This document shows positions 12,301 to 25,700 of a stretch of DNA of 64,000 nucleotides, one piece after another. Numbering within the stretch: the first letter of the stretch is position 1; the number at the start of each line of letters is the position of its first letter. The stretch is from Apoderus coryli (Eukaryota; Arthropoda; Insecta; Coleoptera; Attelabidae). The stretch lies in NCBI GenBank assembly GCA_911728435.2, contig OU452211.1, positions 2,666,001 through 2,730,000 on the forward strand, given 5' to 3'. Both the position numbers and the translations under genes were made by a program. The notes beneath the pieces are model-generated. The model was not told the origin of the DNA and searched no databases. It saw only the letters and a program-made list of their open reading frames with translations.

Positions 12301-13548
12301 AAAATTCCAGGGTCAGAGAAGCTGGGAGAAATATCGTCTAATCCTCTAAATTGCAAGGGTCACTGCAAACTACCCTCGTAATACAAATTCGATATTCAAT
12401 AACACGGGAGATACTTTACCTGAATATTCAGTTTACAAAACAATGCGTCCCACATTATTGCTTTGAAACAATTTTAGCAAAACCACAATTTACACGTGAA
12501 ACTGAAACTAGTATACCTACACATACAGTCGTAATGTTATATAGTTTAGTTGGTTGCAGACAAGAAGTCAACAAGTCGCATGTTTGCAGGGTCTCTCTCA
12601 CTCACGTAGAGCAAGAGCGAGAATTTGGAGTAAAACATTGCCAGCATAAACTTTCTTGCATTCTAAATAATTTATTTACAGTTGGCCTAACAAAAATGCA
12701 AAGTAGCTTGAGAGTGAGTAGAACCGTAAAAAGTCAAGTGAGAACTTGAAAGTTTCATGTTATTTCTTTGTTGTTATTGTTAGAAATCAACTACAATATG
12801 ACACCCGTTTTTTCCATGGTATTCAAATTATGTATTTAATTATTTACGGTACCTATAATACGAGGGGCGTAGAATAGAGAATAAGGGTTGAAAATAAAAC
12901 TGCGATACATATTCGTTTTCCAATATATTCACAAACTGTTAAATCTCAAGTTTTCTCTGATTGCTGAAGCGTAGAATTCTCCAATTATATAAACATCTTT
13001 TTCTATACAATCGAACTTCTGAGTCCCAAAAGATGGTCGCCCTGAGTTATTTTTGCAGCAGATTAGACTGTGTGAGCTTAAACTTCTTGAATGGGGGGTG
13101 CCTTTGCTATGCCAGTACGATATATCGAAATAAACGATTATCTAGCGATATATAGAAATTTTAACAATAGTCAAATAAATACTCGTACATGCACTACGAT
13201 CATGAAAACTACAATTATATTCTTCTTAGAAACAAAACTAACAATAGAGAAATCGCACCCACACATTCCTAGATTATCAGACTACATTTCTCCAAATCAA
13301 TAAGCGTTAAAAATACTTATCATAACAAAATATCACGATAAGTCAATATAATCTAATCATTAAAAAAAATCTATTGAAACAATATCAATAGAAATATCAA
13401 ATAAACGTTCATTTATCATTTTCAACATAAAAAACACATTAATAATTGATAATTCCTTATCAAAACTTAACTGAATAAGCCACTTTAGTAATTAATCCTC
13501 ATGTAATAAATCGCAGTAGTCCATGTAGAGATTAATAATAATAATAAT
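12301..13548. other. Gene-free DNA upstream of gene A
   Basis: No supported gene was seen; the open frames here lack recognisable domains. A short (AAT)n tract sits directly before the start codon of the next gene (13534-13548), and the promoter of that gene presumably lies in the last few hundred bases. Confidence 0.4.
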
Positions 13549-16500
13549 ATGGGCTGCACTGCCTCTGAGATCAGGTCATCTGCGGATGACAATACGTCAA
13601 GTCATAGTTTGGAACAATTGAGAAATATGACGAGAAATAATAGAGTGCGCGTAGAATCGATACAAGCCTATGATGAGCAGAATATCGATACAATTGCCAA
13701 GGAACTACAGTTGTATCCTCAAAAGTTCGTGCTCAATAACGTCTTAATGTCGTTGCAATTCTTCGACAACTATCAGGCGTAAGTATTATTTTCTATATCA
13801 GTAACTTTCACTCACCTCAGTCGTTCAGCTGAGCTGAGGTGTAAAATATTCAATCTTGCAGAGAAATCAAACGCTTCCAACAAACCACAGCCAGTACGAT
13901 GGAAAAAAAACTCAACAAAAAACTCCTTAAAGATGAGACAATGGAATGCACAAATCCCGATTTAATTTTAGAAAAAGTTAGAGAAAATGTACGATATTTA
14001 CCGTTGTATGGACGCGACAAATCTGTTCCAATTGTGGCAAAACGTATTTACATTATTAACGATTTGATTGAGGTGATTAACTCTACAGAACCACCCCAAT
14101 ATACCTCCATTGATAAGCCGCGGTACTTGGTTAAAATGGAAGAGTCAGCCCATAAAGGTATGCATGGCCATAGGTCCACTTTATCACTATCTTTCAAACA
14201 CTTTCATAATATATTATACTTAAATTAAACGATTGCTTATCTTCTGATTTATCACTAAACTTAGCAATGTTCTTTACATAAGTATTTGATAAATAAGTCG
14301 CTTCTTCAATGTTCGCCACCCGCCATAGAAAAGCAAAACATATATTATGTGTTGCATACCTATCTATATACCGCAATTATTTCGCGAATATCCTACTTCA
14401 AACCATAGTAATTATAAATACAAATTAATAAAGTTCATGCAATGTCTTTAAAATGCTACAGGATTTTTGATGCTTATTTTATATTGCAGTACTTAAGTTA
14501 CGTTACAATTATAGTATATCCGGCAACACCGGTCGGTAGCAGCCATGGAGAGGCAAACCTTCCAACCAATTGAATGCAGACAGGCTCTAGGTGGCACTCT
14601 CTCTACATTTTTAATTTAATTACCTGTGACTACATCTATCTATCAGAAGTCGAACTAATTACTAAACCGAAACACAGATAACGATATCAAGTGCAGCACA
14701 CATCTAATCAAAGATCAAGATTCAATTAATTAATCTACCGGATACACCAGACAATGGTTATCAAAATAATTTCCGGTTGATAATGAGAACAATATCTGAA
14801 CAAATAACACAAACTAATTTGTCTTATAAATAGATAATAACTGAATTCAACTTTTTATTTCTCTCAGGCTTTGTTCGTCTGCGACACATTGAAACCTCTA
14901 CAAAACCTTCAATATCAACACTTGAGAGACCGCAACCGATCTATGAACCAATAGCAGGTCCTTCAACTGTCAATTCAGACTCTGAAACATACTCCTACAC
15001 CACAATAACCGATTTAAACACGCCGAAATTAATAGAAAAAGAAGACAGTCACGTAAATTCGGGGGAATTGCCTGTAACATGCTTCACCGTTCGTAAAATA
15101 CCAAAAAAGGCAACAGATTTCGTGGACGATAATGACGAAGAGGAGGATTACGAGGATGCTAGCGAGGATGACTGTTATCACACTGTGACTTACATAAACT
15201 CGACGGGATTTATGAAGTATTTCCAAAACACTTTGTTCCCTAATTCTTTAGGAAGAAGTCTGGGATTCAAGGTAGATGAAATTGATGATGCCAGAGCTAA
15301 ACCTGGCAAGATATTTTGCAACCACACTGATGAGGAGGAGCATATTGTTCCTTGCGAAGTAAGTAAAATCGTTAACAACTGTTTTCCATATATGTAATTT
15401 CCCTTTTCTCCAGCTCATTCCATCCGTTGCTATCGATTGGCCAGCTGAGTTAACCTACGAATTTTTCATGCGGGAAGAACGTCCCACGTATACTTACGAG
15501 AAAACTGGCTACAGATTCACCTGGCCAACTGATGAAATGATGCGAGATATCAAAACTATGAATTGTGTCCTTGTACCGAAAGGATATGTGAAGAAACGTG
15601 GAGTAAATCCAGACTCAGGTAAATAGCTACTCAAACCGCGTCTGAAATATCTTAATCTTGCCTTGTTTTCAGAAATTGAATGGGAAATCCACTTCCCAAA
15701 AGCTGAACGTTACATTGAGTCACGAATGAGCCACGCTCAAATGAAATGCTTCATTGTCCTTCTGACAATTCACAAAACCTATATCGAACCTTTAACAAGT
15801 TATCACGGGCTCCTACCGGAACATATCCGGACTCATATGTATTGGGAATGCGAGAGTCACTACCAAAACTGGCCGGAACATCGATTAGCAACTAAACTAC
15901 TCCAAGTTATCAAAAATCTACATGATCGTCTAGCAAAACGCGTTTTGCCACACTACTTCATCAAACAGAAGAATGTGTTTAAGAATATTCCCAATCACAA
16001 CTTACTGTTAGCGCAAAAGGTATTCCATGACATCCTGCAAGCTCCTACGATATTATTGATAAAAGCGTTGAGGAATCTTCGTTATACTAGTGGAAAATTC
16101 TATGAACCATTAAACTTTCAAACTTTGTATGATATTTTATCGTGTAAGAATGGAATCGCGCTCGTTAACCCCTTAATTTCAACATCATTTGCAAACACTA
16201 AGAAACGACGAAAACTAGCTAAAGATCCGGAGAAGCGGATACAACAAATAGAGGAACACAAAACGAGACAATTATATCTAAAGAAAAAGGAACAGAATAA
16301 TGTGTACAATCAAACCGAGAATCTCAATATATTCAATGATCCTATAAGCCAGAATGCTAACGACTATATCGATGAAAAAGTAAGTTCATATTTACTGTAG
16401 GTACTTACTTGATTTTGCTACTTTTTTATGGATACATCAGACTTTTAAAGCACAGGAGACAAATCTGTACCCCTTTATACCTCTTGATCTTGGTCACAAG

Positions 16501-17154
16501 TTCACTTTTTTTTAAAATTAAAACCAAATTCATACTTTTCTTCATATAAACCTCTTTAAGAACTTTTACTAAACAAATTACTGTTCAGTTTTTGTAATAA
16601 TGTTTGTTGTTTTTCAAAATTTTATAACAAAAATGAATGAGGTTAACTGTTAACTTCTTCCACTTTTTTAGGTGGAGCTTGAAAAACAATTTGACGTCTA
16701 CAAAACTAAAGCACTCATCACGTTATTTATACAAAACTTCCTCAAAATCGAAAAACGAAGCTTCAGAGTATCTACTAACGAACAGACACGATTTTACTTG
16801 AAACAAGCATGGTATTTAACGAAGATCATGGAACGAACAGCTGGATTTACCGCGGAAGCTCATGAGATTCAAAAACTTATTGAAAAAGAAGAAGAGATAT
16901 GTAATAGACGTGTGGTTACAGCAGCAGTAACCGAGAGCAATGAGTTACCACCGAATACACCTTCGAGGAACTCGATATCGTACCATAACAATGATTTTTC
17001 CCAGCAACTGAAATCGAATACTGTTAATTTGAATAATCTGCACAATTCGTTTAACAGCGCATATCAACGGCCGGGGACTGCGTTAAAGTATAAGAAATCC
17101 GACGCAAAAGCGCATAACGGTCCAAGAAAATCGGTAGCATTTGTAAATCCCTAA
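13549..17154 (+). CDS. Gene A: uncharacterised protein with N-myristoylation motif, possibly RGS22-like
   Basis: Six exons join in frame: 13549-13778, 13862-14157, 14868-15358, 15414-15618, 15673-16379 and 16672-17154, all GT-AG, giving 803 residues. The protein starts MGCTAS, a fit to the N-myristoylation signal (Gly2, Ser6) with a Cys3 that could be palmitoylated, so a membrane anchor is inferred. There is an acidic stretch (DDNDEEEDYEDASEDD), then a conserved helical region with NSTGFMKYF, SHAQMKCFIVLLTIHKTY, HGLLPEHIRTHMYWE and WPEHRLATK, and a second helical block near the C-terminus (RFYLKQAWYLTKIMERTAG). I do not recognise the family with certainty; a distant RGS22-type arrangement is possible. 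AATAAA follows 16 bp after the stop. A paralogue (gene B) lies inside CAD intron 8. Confidence 0.8.
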
Positions 17155-17670
17155 GTTTGTACAATGTAAAATAAAATAAATGTTGAAACTAATTTTGACG
17201 GGTGGCGGCACTTTATTTGTAGATTTCTGTAACAATATTTATAATAACTCATGCAATAGACTGATAGATGTCGCTCGGTGTATACGTTAGGAGTAGGTTG
17301 GATACAAATTCTTGACAGCGTTGCCATTTTAGAATCAGATATTTTCTCTCATTCAAAGGGACACCTTTATGGACTAACAATGCAAAGCATACCTATTTAC
17401 GTTTTATGTTATATTTAAATTAGTTGTCGAGCACTTTGGATATTTTAATCTTATACCAAAGATTAATGTACATTAATCTTGGCTTATACTTAATAATATA
17501 ATAAAAGATTGTGTAAAATGTTGAAATAAAAGTAATTTTAAGTTAGTTCTTCAAACAAAGTTAACCTCTCACAACGAAGTAACAAAAAAAAGTGGTTATT
17601 ATCCAAAAGTTAATAAGGTTATTATTTAATCAATTATCAATCGATAGTTTTCAGATTGCTATCAAACAAA
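17155..17670. other. Intergenic gap with first copy of a direct repeat
   Basis: This stretch contains the 3' UTR of gene A (AATAAA at 17170-17180) and the promoter side of the PNPO-like gene. At 17300-17330 lies a 31-bp sequence beginning GGATACAAATTCTTG and ending GCGTTGCCATTTT. It is repeated with changes at 18738-18768, so the two copies flank the PNPO-like gene. Confidence 0.5.
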
Positions 17671-18573
17671 ATGTCTGTAGATCCTAATCAACAGTCAGAA
17701 CTTGCTTACATTGATATTGACAATATTAACAAGCCCATGGAATTATTTAATAAATGGTTAACAGAGTTCAAATGGTCTACAAAATCAGATCAAACATTTT
17801 TTTCATTAGCTACGTCCAGTGCGTAAGTACATAAAATCTGTAAGCCTGACCCTAGACCATACCCTGGACAGCTCATTTATAATAAATATTCATTGCTCCA
17901 TCCAGAGACGGCTTTTGATATCTCTTATATTTTTCTTCTATTGAAGGGAAGGAAAGGTCTCAAACAGGACCGTGGTTTTACGACAACTTTTAGAAGAGAG
18001 TTTTGTATTCATCACTCACAATCAGAGTAAGAAAATCGCAAATATCGTAAGAGTCTATTATAATGTGTACGTAATAGAATTAGCAACTATTTTTATGTAT
18101 TTTTCAGACTGAAAATCCTAAAGTTGCCGCATGCTTTCTCTTAAATTGCGACATTGACGATAAAACCGTATGGCGTCAGGTTTCAGTGGAAGGTGTAGCT
18201 AAAAAATTACCAGAACAAATTTGTAGAGAGCTATATGAAAACGAACCTTTGTACTGTAAGATTAGAGGACATATTTGTGATCAAGGTAAAGAAATTCAGT
18301 GGGAAGAATTGAAGGTAAAACATGATGAACTTTTGAAGGATGTCATAGACAATCAGAGGCAGTTAGAAATGCCTAAAAGTCTGTATGTTATTTTCTATGA
18401 AGTTGTTGAAAAAAAACAGCTGATATTTATATTAATGATTTTACAGAGTGGCTTATGAAATTGTACCAAATTCCTTTGAATTCTACCATGCTTTTATCGG
18501 GGAAATTGCTGATAAAATTGTATTTAAAAAGAATGATCAAAATCAATGGATATCCCACCGTATTGCTGCGTAA
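17671..18573 (+). CDS. Divergent pyridoxamine 5'-phosphate oxidase-like protein
   Basis: Four exons (17671-17822, 17947-18046, 18108-18382, 18447-18573) join in frame to 217 residues. The order of landmarks follows PNPO: an N-terminal PMELFNKWLTEF block, NRTVVLRQLLEESFVFITHN (where PNPO has the FMN-contacting R.VLLK..GFVFFT), WRQVSVEG, and a C-terminal EIVPNSFEFYHA. The usual RP..SQ motif is missing, and the C-terminal R(L/I)HDR substrate motif is replaced by GEIADKI. The fold is therefore probably kept but the oxidase activity is doubtful. Three intron positions and phases match the canonical PNPO gene at 33576-34492, which supports an old gene duplication. Drosophila also has PNPO-like paralogues besides sugarlethal. 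Confidence 0.8.
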
Positions 18574-18938
18574 CAGGGTAACTTATTTCTTATTTTATTC
18601 CTTTTAAAATAAAAATATACATTTTATTGAATATTATTGTGTATTTTGATTGAGATTTCCCAACATATATAAATATTTATGGGAACTGGCAACACCGCAC
18701 CGCGAAATATTAAAAGAAAAATCAGTACCGACAGGATGGATACAAATTTTGTGCTGCGTTGCCATTTTCTACAACGTCTTTTTTCCCATCACACGGTAAA
18801 ATTTTCATTCCATATGGTGACAAATTTGGACTTTTAAACTATAATAGTTATTGATTTAATTTAATCCAAATCCTAAAGTGGGATAAAACAATTATTTTAA
18901 TTGCTGTCTTTCCAATGCGTAAATCCAAAAAAAAAATA
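18574..18938. other. Intergenic gap with second direct-repeat copy
   Basis: This gap holds the second copy of the GGATACAAATT...GTTGCCATTTT repeat (18738-18768) and a T-run on the minus strand (A-run at 18928-18936) just past the tRNA, fit for RNA polymerase III termination. Confidence 0.5.
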
Positions 18939-19010
18939 TTCCGATACCGGGAATCGAACCCGAGCCTCCTGGGTGAAAGCCAGGTATCCTAGCCACTAGA
19001 CCATATCGGA
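18939..19010 (-). tRNA. tRNA-Glu (anticodon TTC)
   Basis: The 72-nt minus-strand sequence starts TCCGATATGGTCTAGTGGCT and ends GGTTCGATTCCCGGTATCGG plus AA. It has a perfect 7-bp acceptor stem (TCCGATA/TATCGGA), an A-box (TGGTCTAGTGG), a B-box (GGTTCGATTCC), and the anticodon loop CTTTCACC with anticodon TTC. It closely follows the usual animal tRNA-Glu sequence. There is no intron. A run of T follows on the minus strand as the terminator. Confidence 0.97.
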
Positions 19011-19725
19011 TGATACTATATTAAGAGATTTAGTTGGTAAACAAACAGTAGAACTTAATTAATATAGGCTGTGAGTTAATGATTCACATAATATACAAAT
19101 TTATGATTTTGCGATTTTGAAGTTAATGAAATGTAATTTGACGTCAAGGTTAAGCGAGGGGGGTTTATTATTCTCACTATCAGAGTAAAAAGTTTGCATA
19201 CATAGTTCCTATAATACATAATATAATAACTTCTTATATGTTTTATATAACTTTAAATTACATCCGGCTTACGTCGAACTTCAAATTAATAAACATGTCA
19301 TGTTTCTAATAAGATCCATCTTTCTATCCTAGTTACTCATTTTAATTTAAGAGACAAAATTATGCCAGTGTTTCCATGACAAATTTGATACTAGCGCTTC
19401 GACTATAGTGACAAATACGCAGTACAATCTTATTACCTTTTGGAAACGGATAAAAAATGAACGTTCCAGTCCAGTCACTGTATTAGTGCTGGTTGCTGGT
19501 GAAGAACGTGTTTTACTTTAGTTCATGCGAAAGACAGCATTTATACAATTTAAATGATAATACAAGAATTAATAACAGTCCTTCGTTGTTGTGAGTCAAC
19601 TATTGGAATATTAAACTATTAAAATCTTTAGGGAGTTTTCACCAGTTTTAGTTTATAATTAAAGAAATAAGTAAAAGGAGGTACCGGTGCTATTAACCTT
19701 TACCTAAATTGGTTTTACCGTGAAA
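19011..19725. promoter_or_regulatory. CAD upstream region (promoter and 5' UTR, boundaries unknown)
   Basis: This is the 715 bp between the tRNA and the CAD start codon. I see no clear TATA box or known factor site, so the promoter position is inferred only from location. Confidence 0.35.
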
Positions 19726-22700
19726 ATGTCTGAAACTGGAGAAACAACATCGTGTTTTCTGCAACTAGAAGATGGTACTGTTATTCATGGGGAATCATTT
19801 GGGGCGAAGAAACAGAGGGATGGAGAAATTGGTATGTTACTTACTATGTTAATAGTTTTCGTTGAATTGAATGAAAAGTTTTTATTAATTAAACAATGCG
19901 TTAATTTTCTTATGATTTTGTAATACCTAAGTTAATAATATTGCCATGTGATTTTTTGACATCTTTCATAACCTCTAAAAAAACTAAAAGTAAATTTAGG
20001 ATACCAAGATATTTTAGAATATCGATACAACTTGTGTATCGAGATTCATGATTCGGGTGATAATTAGGATAATGTGGCAGAAATTGATTATTTTGATATT
20101 GGATTATAGAATTTTATTTCGTTCACTGTGGCGAAATATTGTATTAGAAGTTGTTGAATTAAATTTGTTTTGCTGAAGATAATTGTTTAATTAACGGAAA
20201 TAAACTAGTCTAACAATTTGTTAATTATATTTATCCACATCGATTTCAATACTATTTACATCTTTTTTTTCTTTTTTAACTATGCAGGTATTCCATATTA
20301 GCCATCCCTAATTCTAAGTAGGATCCTATTTGATTTTTTGTCAATATTGTCAATTGTCATTTGTCAAGTGCTTGGCGTCATTTTAATATTTTAAAAATTT
20401 TCAAAAACGTCTATTAATTTAATTAATCGAAATGGTTTTAATTCCTTACACGAAATACATATTATTTTTCAGTTTTCCAAACTGGAATGGTCGGTTATCC
20501 AGAATCTTTAACCGACCCAAGTTATCATTCCCAACTTTTAATCCTAACGTATCCGCTAATCGGCAATTACGGTGTACCCGAACAAACCTACGATGAGCAC
20601 GGTTTACCTTAGTAAGTAACAATCAGATCTTATCATTTCAGAATTCAAAAACCTTTAATGTATTTCCAGCTTTTTTGAATCGCATCGAATATGGGCCGCA
20701 GGACTCATCGTTGGTGAACATTGTGACAAACCAAGCCATTGGCGTAGTATGAAAACTTTATCGAAATGGATGGAAGAACAAGATGTTCCAGGTATTCAAG
20801 GTGTAGATACAAGACAACTAACAAAGATAATTAGAGAAAAGGGAACTGTTTTGGGACGGATTATTTACAATTTACCAATTGGCACGCAAATTACGCCAAT
20901 ATTAGATCCCAATAGTAGAAATTTAGTCGAAGAAGTTTCGATCAAAGTAAGTAGTACCTAACTGGAATATTTTGATAAATACTACAAATTAATGTTTTAT
21001 TTTTAGAAAAGCGTGACTTACAATCCGGAAGGTTCTCCAAGGATATGTGCAATTGATTGTGGTCTAAAATACAATCAAATCAGATGTTTTGTGAAACGTG
21101 GTGCACGCGTTGATTTAGTACCGTGGAATCAGAAGCTAAATCCAAACGAATATGACGGATTGTTTTTGAGTAATGGTCCCGGTAATCCTGAAATGTGCTC
21201 AACAACTATTAAAAACATCCAGGAAGTGTTGAACGGCGATGTTATTAAACCAATTTTCGGTATATGCTTGGGACATCAATTGTTATCTGTAGCTATTGGA
21301 TGTAAAAGTTTTAAAATGTGGTAAGTAAGTAGGTAAAGATGAAGAAAAAAAGGTAGGAATGGTACAGTTGAAATATTTTTGTAGCTATGGCAACAGAGGG
21401 CACAATCAGCCTTGCATCCATCACGGTACTGACAGATGCTACATGACATCACAAAACCATGGATTTGCTATCGACACAAAGACTTTACCAAACGAGTGGA
21501 AACCGTTGTTTACCAACGCAAACGATCATACTAATGAAGGCATAATCCACACGAAACTTCCATATTTTAGCGTACAATTCCATCCGGAACATGTGGCTGG
21601 ACCGCAAGATCTCGAATGTCTTTTCGATGTGTTTTTAGAAACGATCAAATCGCCGAAGGTGTCTGTGGATGACTTGATAACGAAGAAGTTGGAGTTTAAA
21701 GCAACTTCAAATCACAATAATACTAGTAAAGTTTTGAAAAAAGTTCTTATAATCGGTTCCGGTGGATTATCGATTGGCCAAGCTGGTGAGTTTGATTATT
21801 CGGGATCGCAAGCAATTAAAGCTTTGAAAGAAGAAAATATCCAAACTGTGTTGATTAATCCGAATATTGCGACGGTGCAAACGTCTAAAGGTCTCGCGGA
21901 TAAAGTGTATTTTCTTCCTCTACTCCCGGATTACGTAGAACAAGTGATACGTTCCGAACGACCAGGTGGTGTTCTACTAACTTTCGGTGGTCAAACCGGG
22001 CTTAATTGTGGCGTAGAACTACAACGACGCGGTATTTTCGATAAATACAATTGCAAAATACTTGGAACACCAATTCAAGCGATTATCGATACAGAAGATC
22101 GGAAAATATTTAGTGAACGAATCGCTGAAATTGGGGAGAAAGTCGCTCCAAGTATGGCTGCGCACAATGTTGAAGAAGCGTTAGCAGCAGCAGAAAAGCT
22201 TGGATATCCTGTGATGGCAAGGGCAGCGTTCTCACTAGGAGGGCTTGGATCAGGTTTTGCGGATAACATTGATGAACTGAAAGCCTTAGCAACGCAAGCA
22301 TTAGCCCACTCCAGTCAATTGATAATTGATAAATCGCTGAAAGGTTGGAAGGAAGTGGAGTATGAAGTAGTGCGGGATGCTTTCGATAATTGTATTACCG
22401 TTTGTAATATGGAGAATGTCGATCCGTTAGGGATTCATACTGGAGAATCGATAGTAGTGGCCCCCAGTCAAACATTATCGAATAGAGAATATAACATGTT
22501 GCGGACGACTGCAATTAATGTTATTCGGCATTTCGGTGTTGTCGGAGAGTGTAATATTCAATACGCTTTGAATCCTTACTCGGAAGAATATTATATTATT
22601 GAAGTGAACGCGAGATTGTCGCGAAGTTCCGCGTTAGCCAGCAAAGCAACTGGATATCCGTTGGCGTATGTTGCTGCCAAGTTAGCACTGGGAGTTGCGT

Positions 22701-25700
22701 TGCCAAAGATTCGGAATTCTGTTACTGGTGAGTTGTTTTAGTATATCCGGCTCAAAGGACCAAATAAAATAATGAACTAATCAAAGTTCAGCTTCAATTA
22801 TATTTTGTTGACTTCTGCAGCTGAAAACTTTCTTTTTCTCCGCAGGTGTAACAACGGCGTGCTTCGAACCTAGTCTCGACTACTGCGTAGTGAAGATACC
22901 ACGTTGGGATCTACACAAATTCTCACGAGTCAGCACAAAGATCGGTAGTCAAATGAAGAGTGTTGGGGAAGTGATGGCTATCGGTAGGAAATTTGAAGAA
23001 GCCTTCCAAAAAGCACTACGAATGGTTGACGAAACCGTAAACGGTTTTGATCCAAACCTTCAACCAGTTAACGATGCTGAATTAGAAGATCCAACAGATA
23101 AACGGATGTTCGTTATAGCTGCAGCATTAAAATCAGGATATACTGTCGATCGATTATACGATTTAACGAAGATTGACCGATGGTTTTTGCAGAAAATGAA
23201 GAATATTATCGATTACTTTACGTACATGGAATCGTTGAAACAGTCACATTTAGATAGGAGCACGTTATTGAAGGCGAAACAGTTGGGATTTTCTGATAAG
23301 CAGATCGCGACAGCAGTGAAAAGTACCGATTTAGCAGTGCGTAAACATCGTGAGGAGTTGAATATTACTCCACTGGTTAAACAAATCGATACCGTTGCTG
23401 CAGAATGGCCAGCCACAACTAATTATCTTTATGTGACATACAATGCCACGTCACATGACGTGAAGTTCCAGGAGCAACACATCATGGTGATTGGTTCCGG
23501 TGTGTACCGCATCGGGAGTTCCGTGGAGTTTGATGCATGCGCCGTTGGTTGTCTACGGGAGTTGCGTAGATTGGGGAAGAAGACGATTATGGTGAATTAT
23601 AATCCTGAAACTGTTAGTACGGACTATGATATGTCCGATCGGTTGTATTTCGAGGAAATTTCCTTTGAAGTCGTGATGGATATTTATAATATTGAAAATC
23701 CTGAAGGGGTGATTTTGTGTATGGGTGGGCAGTTGCCGAATAATATTGCTATGGATTTGCATCGGCAGCAGGCGCGGATTTTAGGTAAGAAGAGTTTTTA
23801 AATCAATACGTGTGCGTACTCTACTAATTTATTGGAATTTCAGGTACCTCTCCAGACAGCATTGACGGTGCTGAGAATCGTTTCAAATTCTCCCGTATGT
23901 TGGACCGTATCGGAATAATGCAACCACGTTGGAAAGAACTAACCAATCTCGAGTCTGCGATGAAGTTTTGCGAAGAAGTCGGTTACCCATGCTTAGTTCG
24001 ACCCTCCTACGTGTTGAGCGGTGCCGCAATGAACGTCGCCCATTCCCATCAAGATCTTGAAACTTACCTTAACGCTGCTAGCGACGTTAGCAAAGAACAT
24101 CCAGTAGTCATTTCCAAGTTTTTACTCGAAGCTAAAGAGATCGATGTTGATGCAGTGGCGTGCGATGGTGTGATTCTATGCGTAGCAGTGTCGGAACATG
24201 TAGAGAACGCAGGAGTACATTCTGGAGATGCAACACTAGTAACACCACCGCAGGATCTTAATCCGGAGACTTTATCGAAGATTCTGTTGATTTCCAAGTC
24301 AATTGCAGCATCGCTAGCAGTGACAGGACCGTTTAATATGCAGTTAATCGCGAAAGATAACGTTTTGAAGGTGATTGAGTGTAACGTGCGTGTGTCGCGT
24401 TCGTTTCCGTTCGTCTCCAAAACGTTGAATTATGATTTCGTGGCGATGGCGACGCGAGTGATTATCGGTGAAAGTGTGGAACCGGTGGATGTGTTGCAGG
24501 GTTGCGGACGGATTGGAGTGAAAGTGCCGCAGTTTTCGTTTTCAAGATTGGCTGGAGCGGATTTTATGTTGGGTGTGGAGATGGCGTCAACAGGAGAAGT
24601 TGCTGGTTTCGGGGAGAATCGGCATGAAGCGTATTTGAAGGCGATGATGAGTACGGGTTTCGCTATACCGGAGAAGTCGATTCTGTTGTCGATTGGGAGC
24701 TTCAAGGTGAGTTGTTTATTTATTTTTTAACTCAGACATTCTTTTCCGGAAGAATTTAAATTAGTTTCTAGGAATAAAGCATTGAGGAATGATAAATGAC
24801 TTAAAAAAACACTTTTACGAGTCTTAAAAATTGAGTGGAACTACACTCACCGACAATTTGCTCAATAATAAATTACCGGAGAGTGTAGTCAACGATTTGT
24901 CTGTCGATAATTTTTGATATTTTGTTTTAGCATAAAATGGAACTGTTGCCAAGCATGCGTACACTACAAAAAATGGGTTACAAATTGTATGCCAGTTTAG
25001 GAACAGCAGATTTTTACAATGAACATGGAGTACATGTAAGGCTTCGTTTAATATTCAAAATACAAATTGTACAGTTCTTGTTTCTTCTGGTAATAACGTG
25101 TTTATCAAATTGTTAATAATATTTAGAAATGTGTTGGATTCCTCGTCGAATGCCGGACAAATTCTTCCTAAAATTGTCGATAAATACCATGCATGCTTCA
25201 AATAGAACAACGTCTGTCTGCCGGAACTGAGTTTGGCGCTGGTTTTTGCTATATCGATGAAGGTTTTGGTGAAGAACACTAGGATATCGCGTTTTGTCTC
25301 TAAACTGAAATGCTCCTCACAAGTCCACTGCAAAAGAATGAGAAAACTAGCATGGATAATACAAAACAAAGTCTACATACCTCCAAATTGACCGAATCAA
25401 CTGATTCACTTCTATCAAACACCAGGCTACGTGTCTGCTTCTTGGATTTTGCCTTTACCTCACCGTTTTGTCTCATAGTCTTTTCCTTATACCTCAATTG
25501 CTGTGCATACATCAATTGCAACTGAATATGGTCTTTGTTGATATTCACCGGTTTGACTTCTAAAGAAATTTCATGGTCATTCGACAATTCCCTAGTGCCA
25601 CAACCGAGGATTCTCTGCAATTCCTGGAAATCCATTGGTGGATAGAATTTTCCACTATTTTTGTATCTGAGACATCGTAAAGCTTTGATACAAAACACCA

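Noticed and set aside
22075..24705. Minus-strand frames opposite CAD exons 5-7
   Set aside because: Shadows of the conserved CAD coding sequence.
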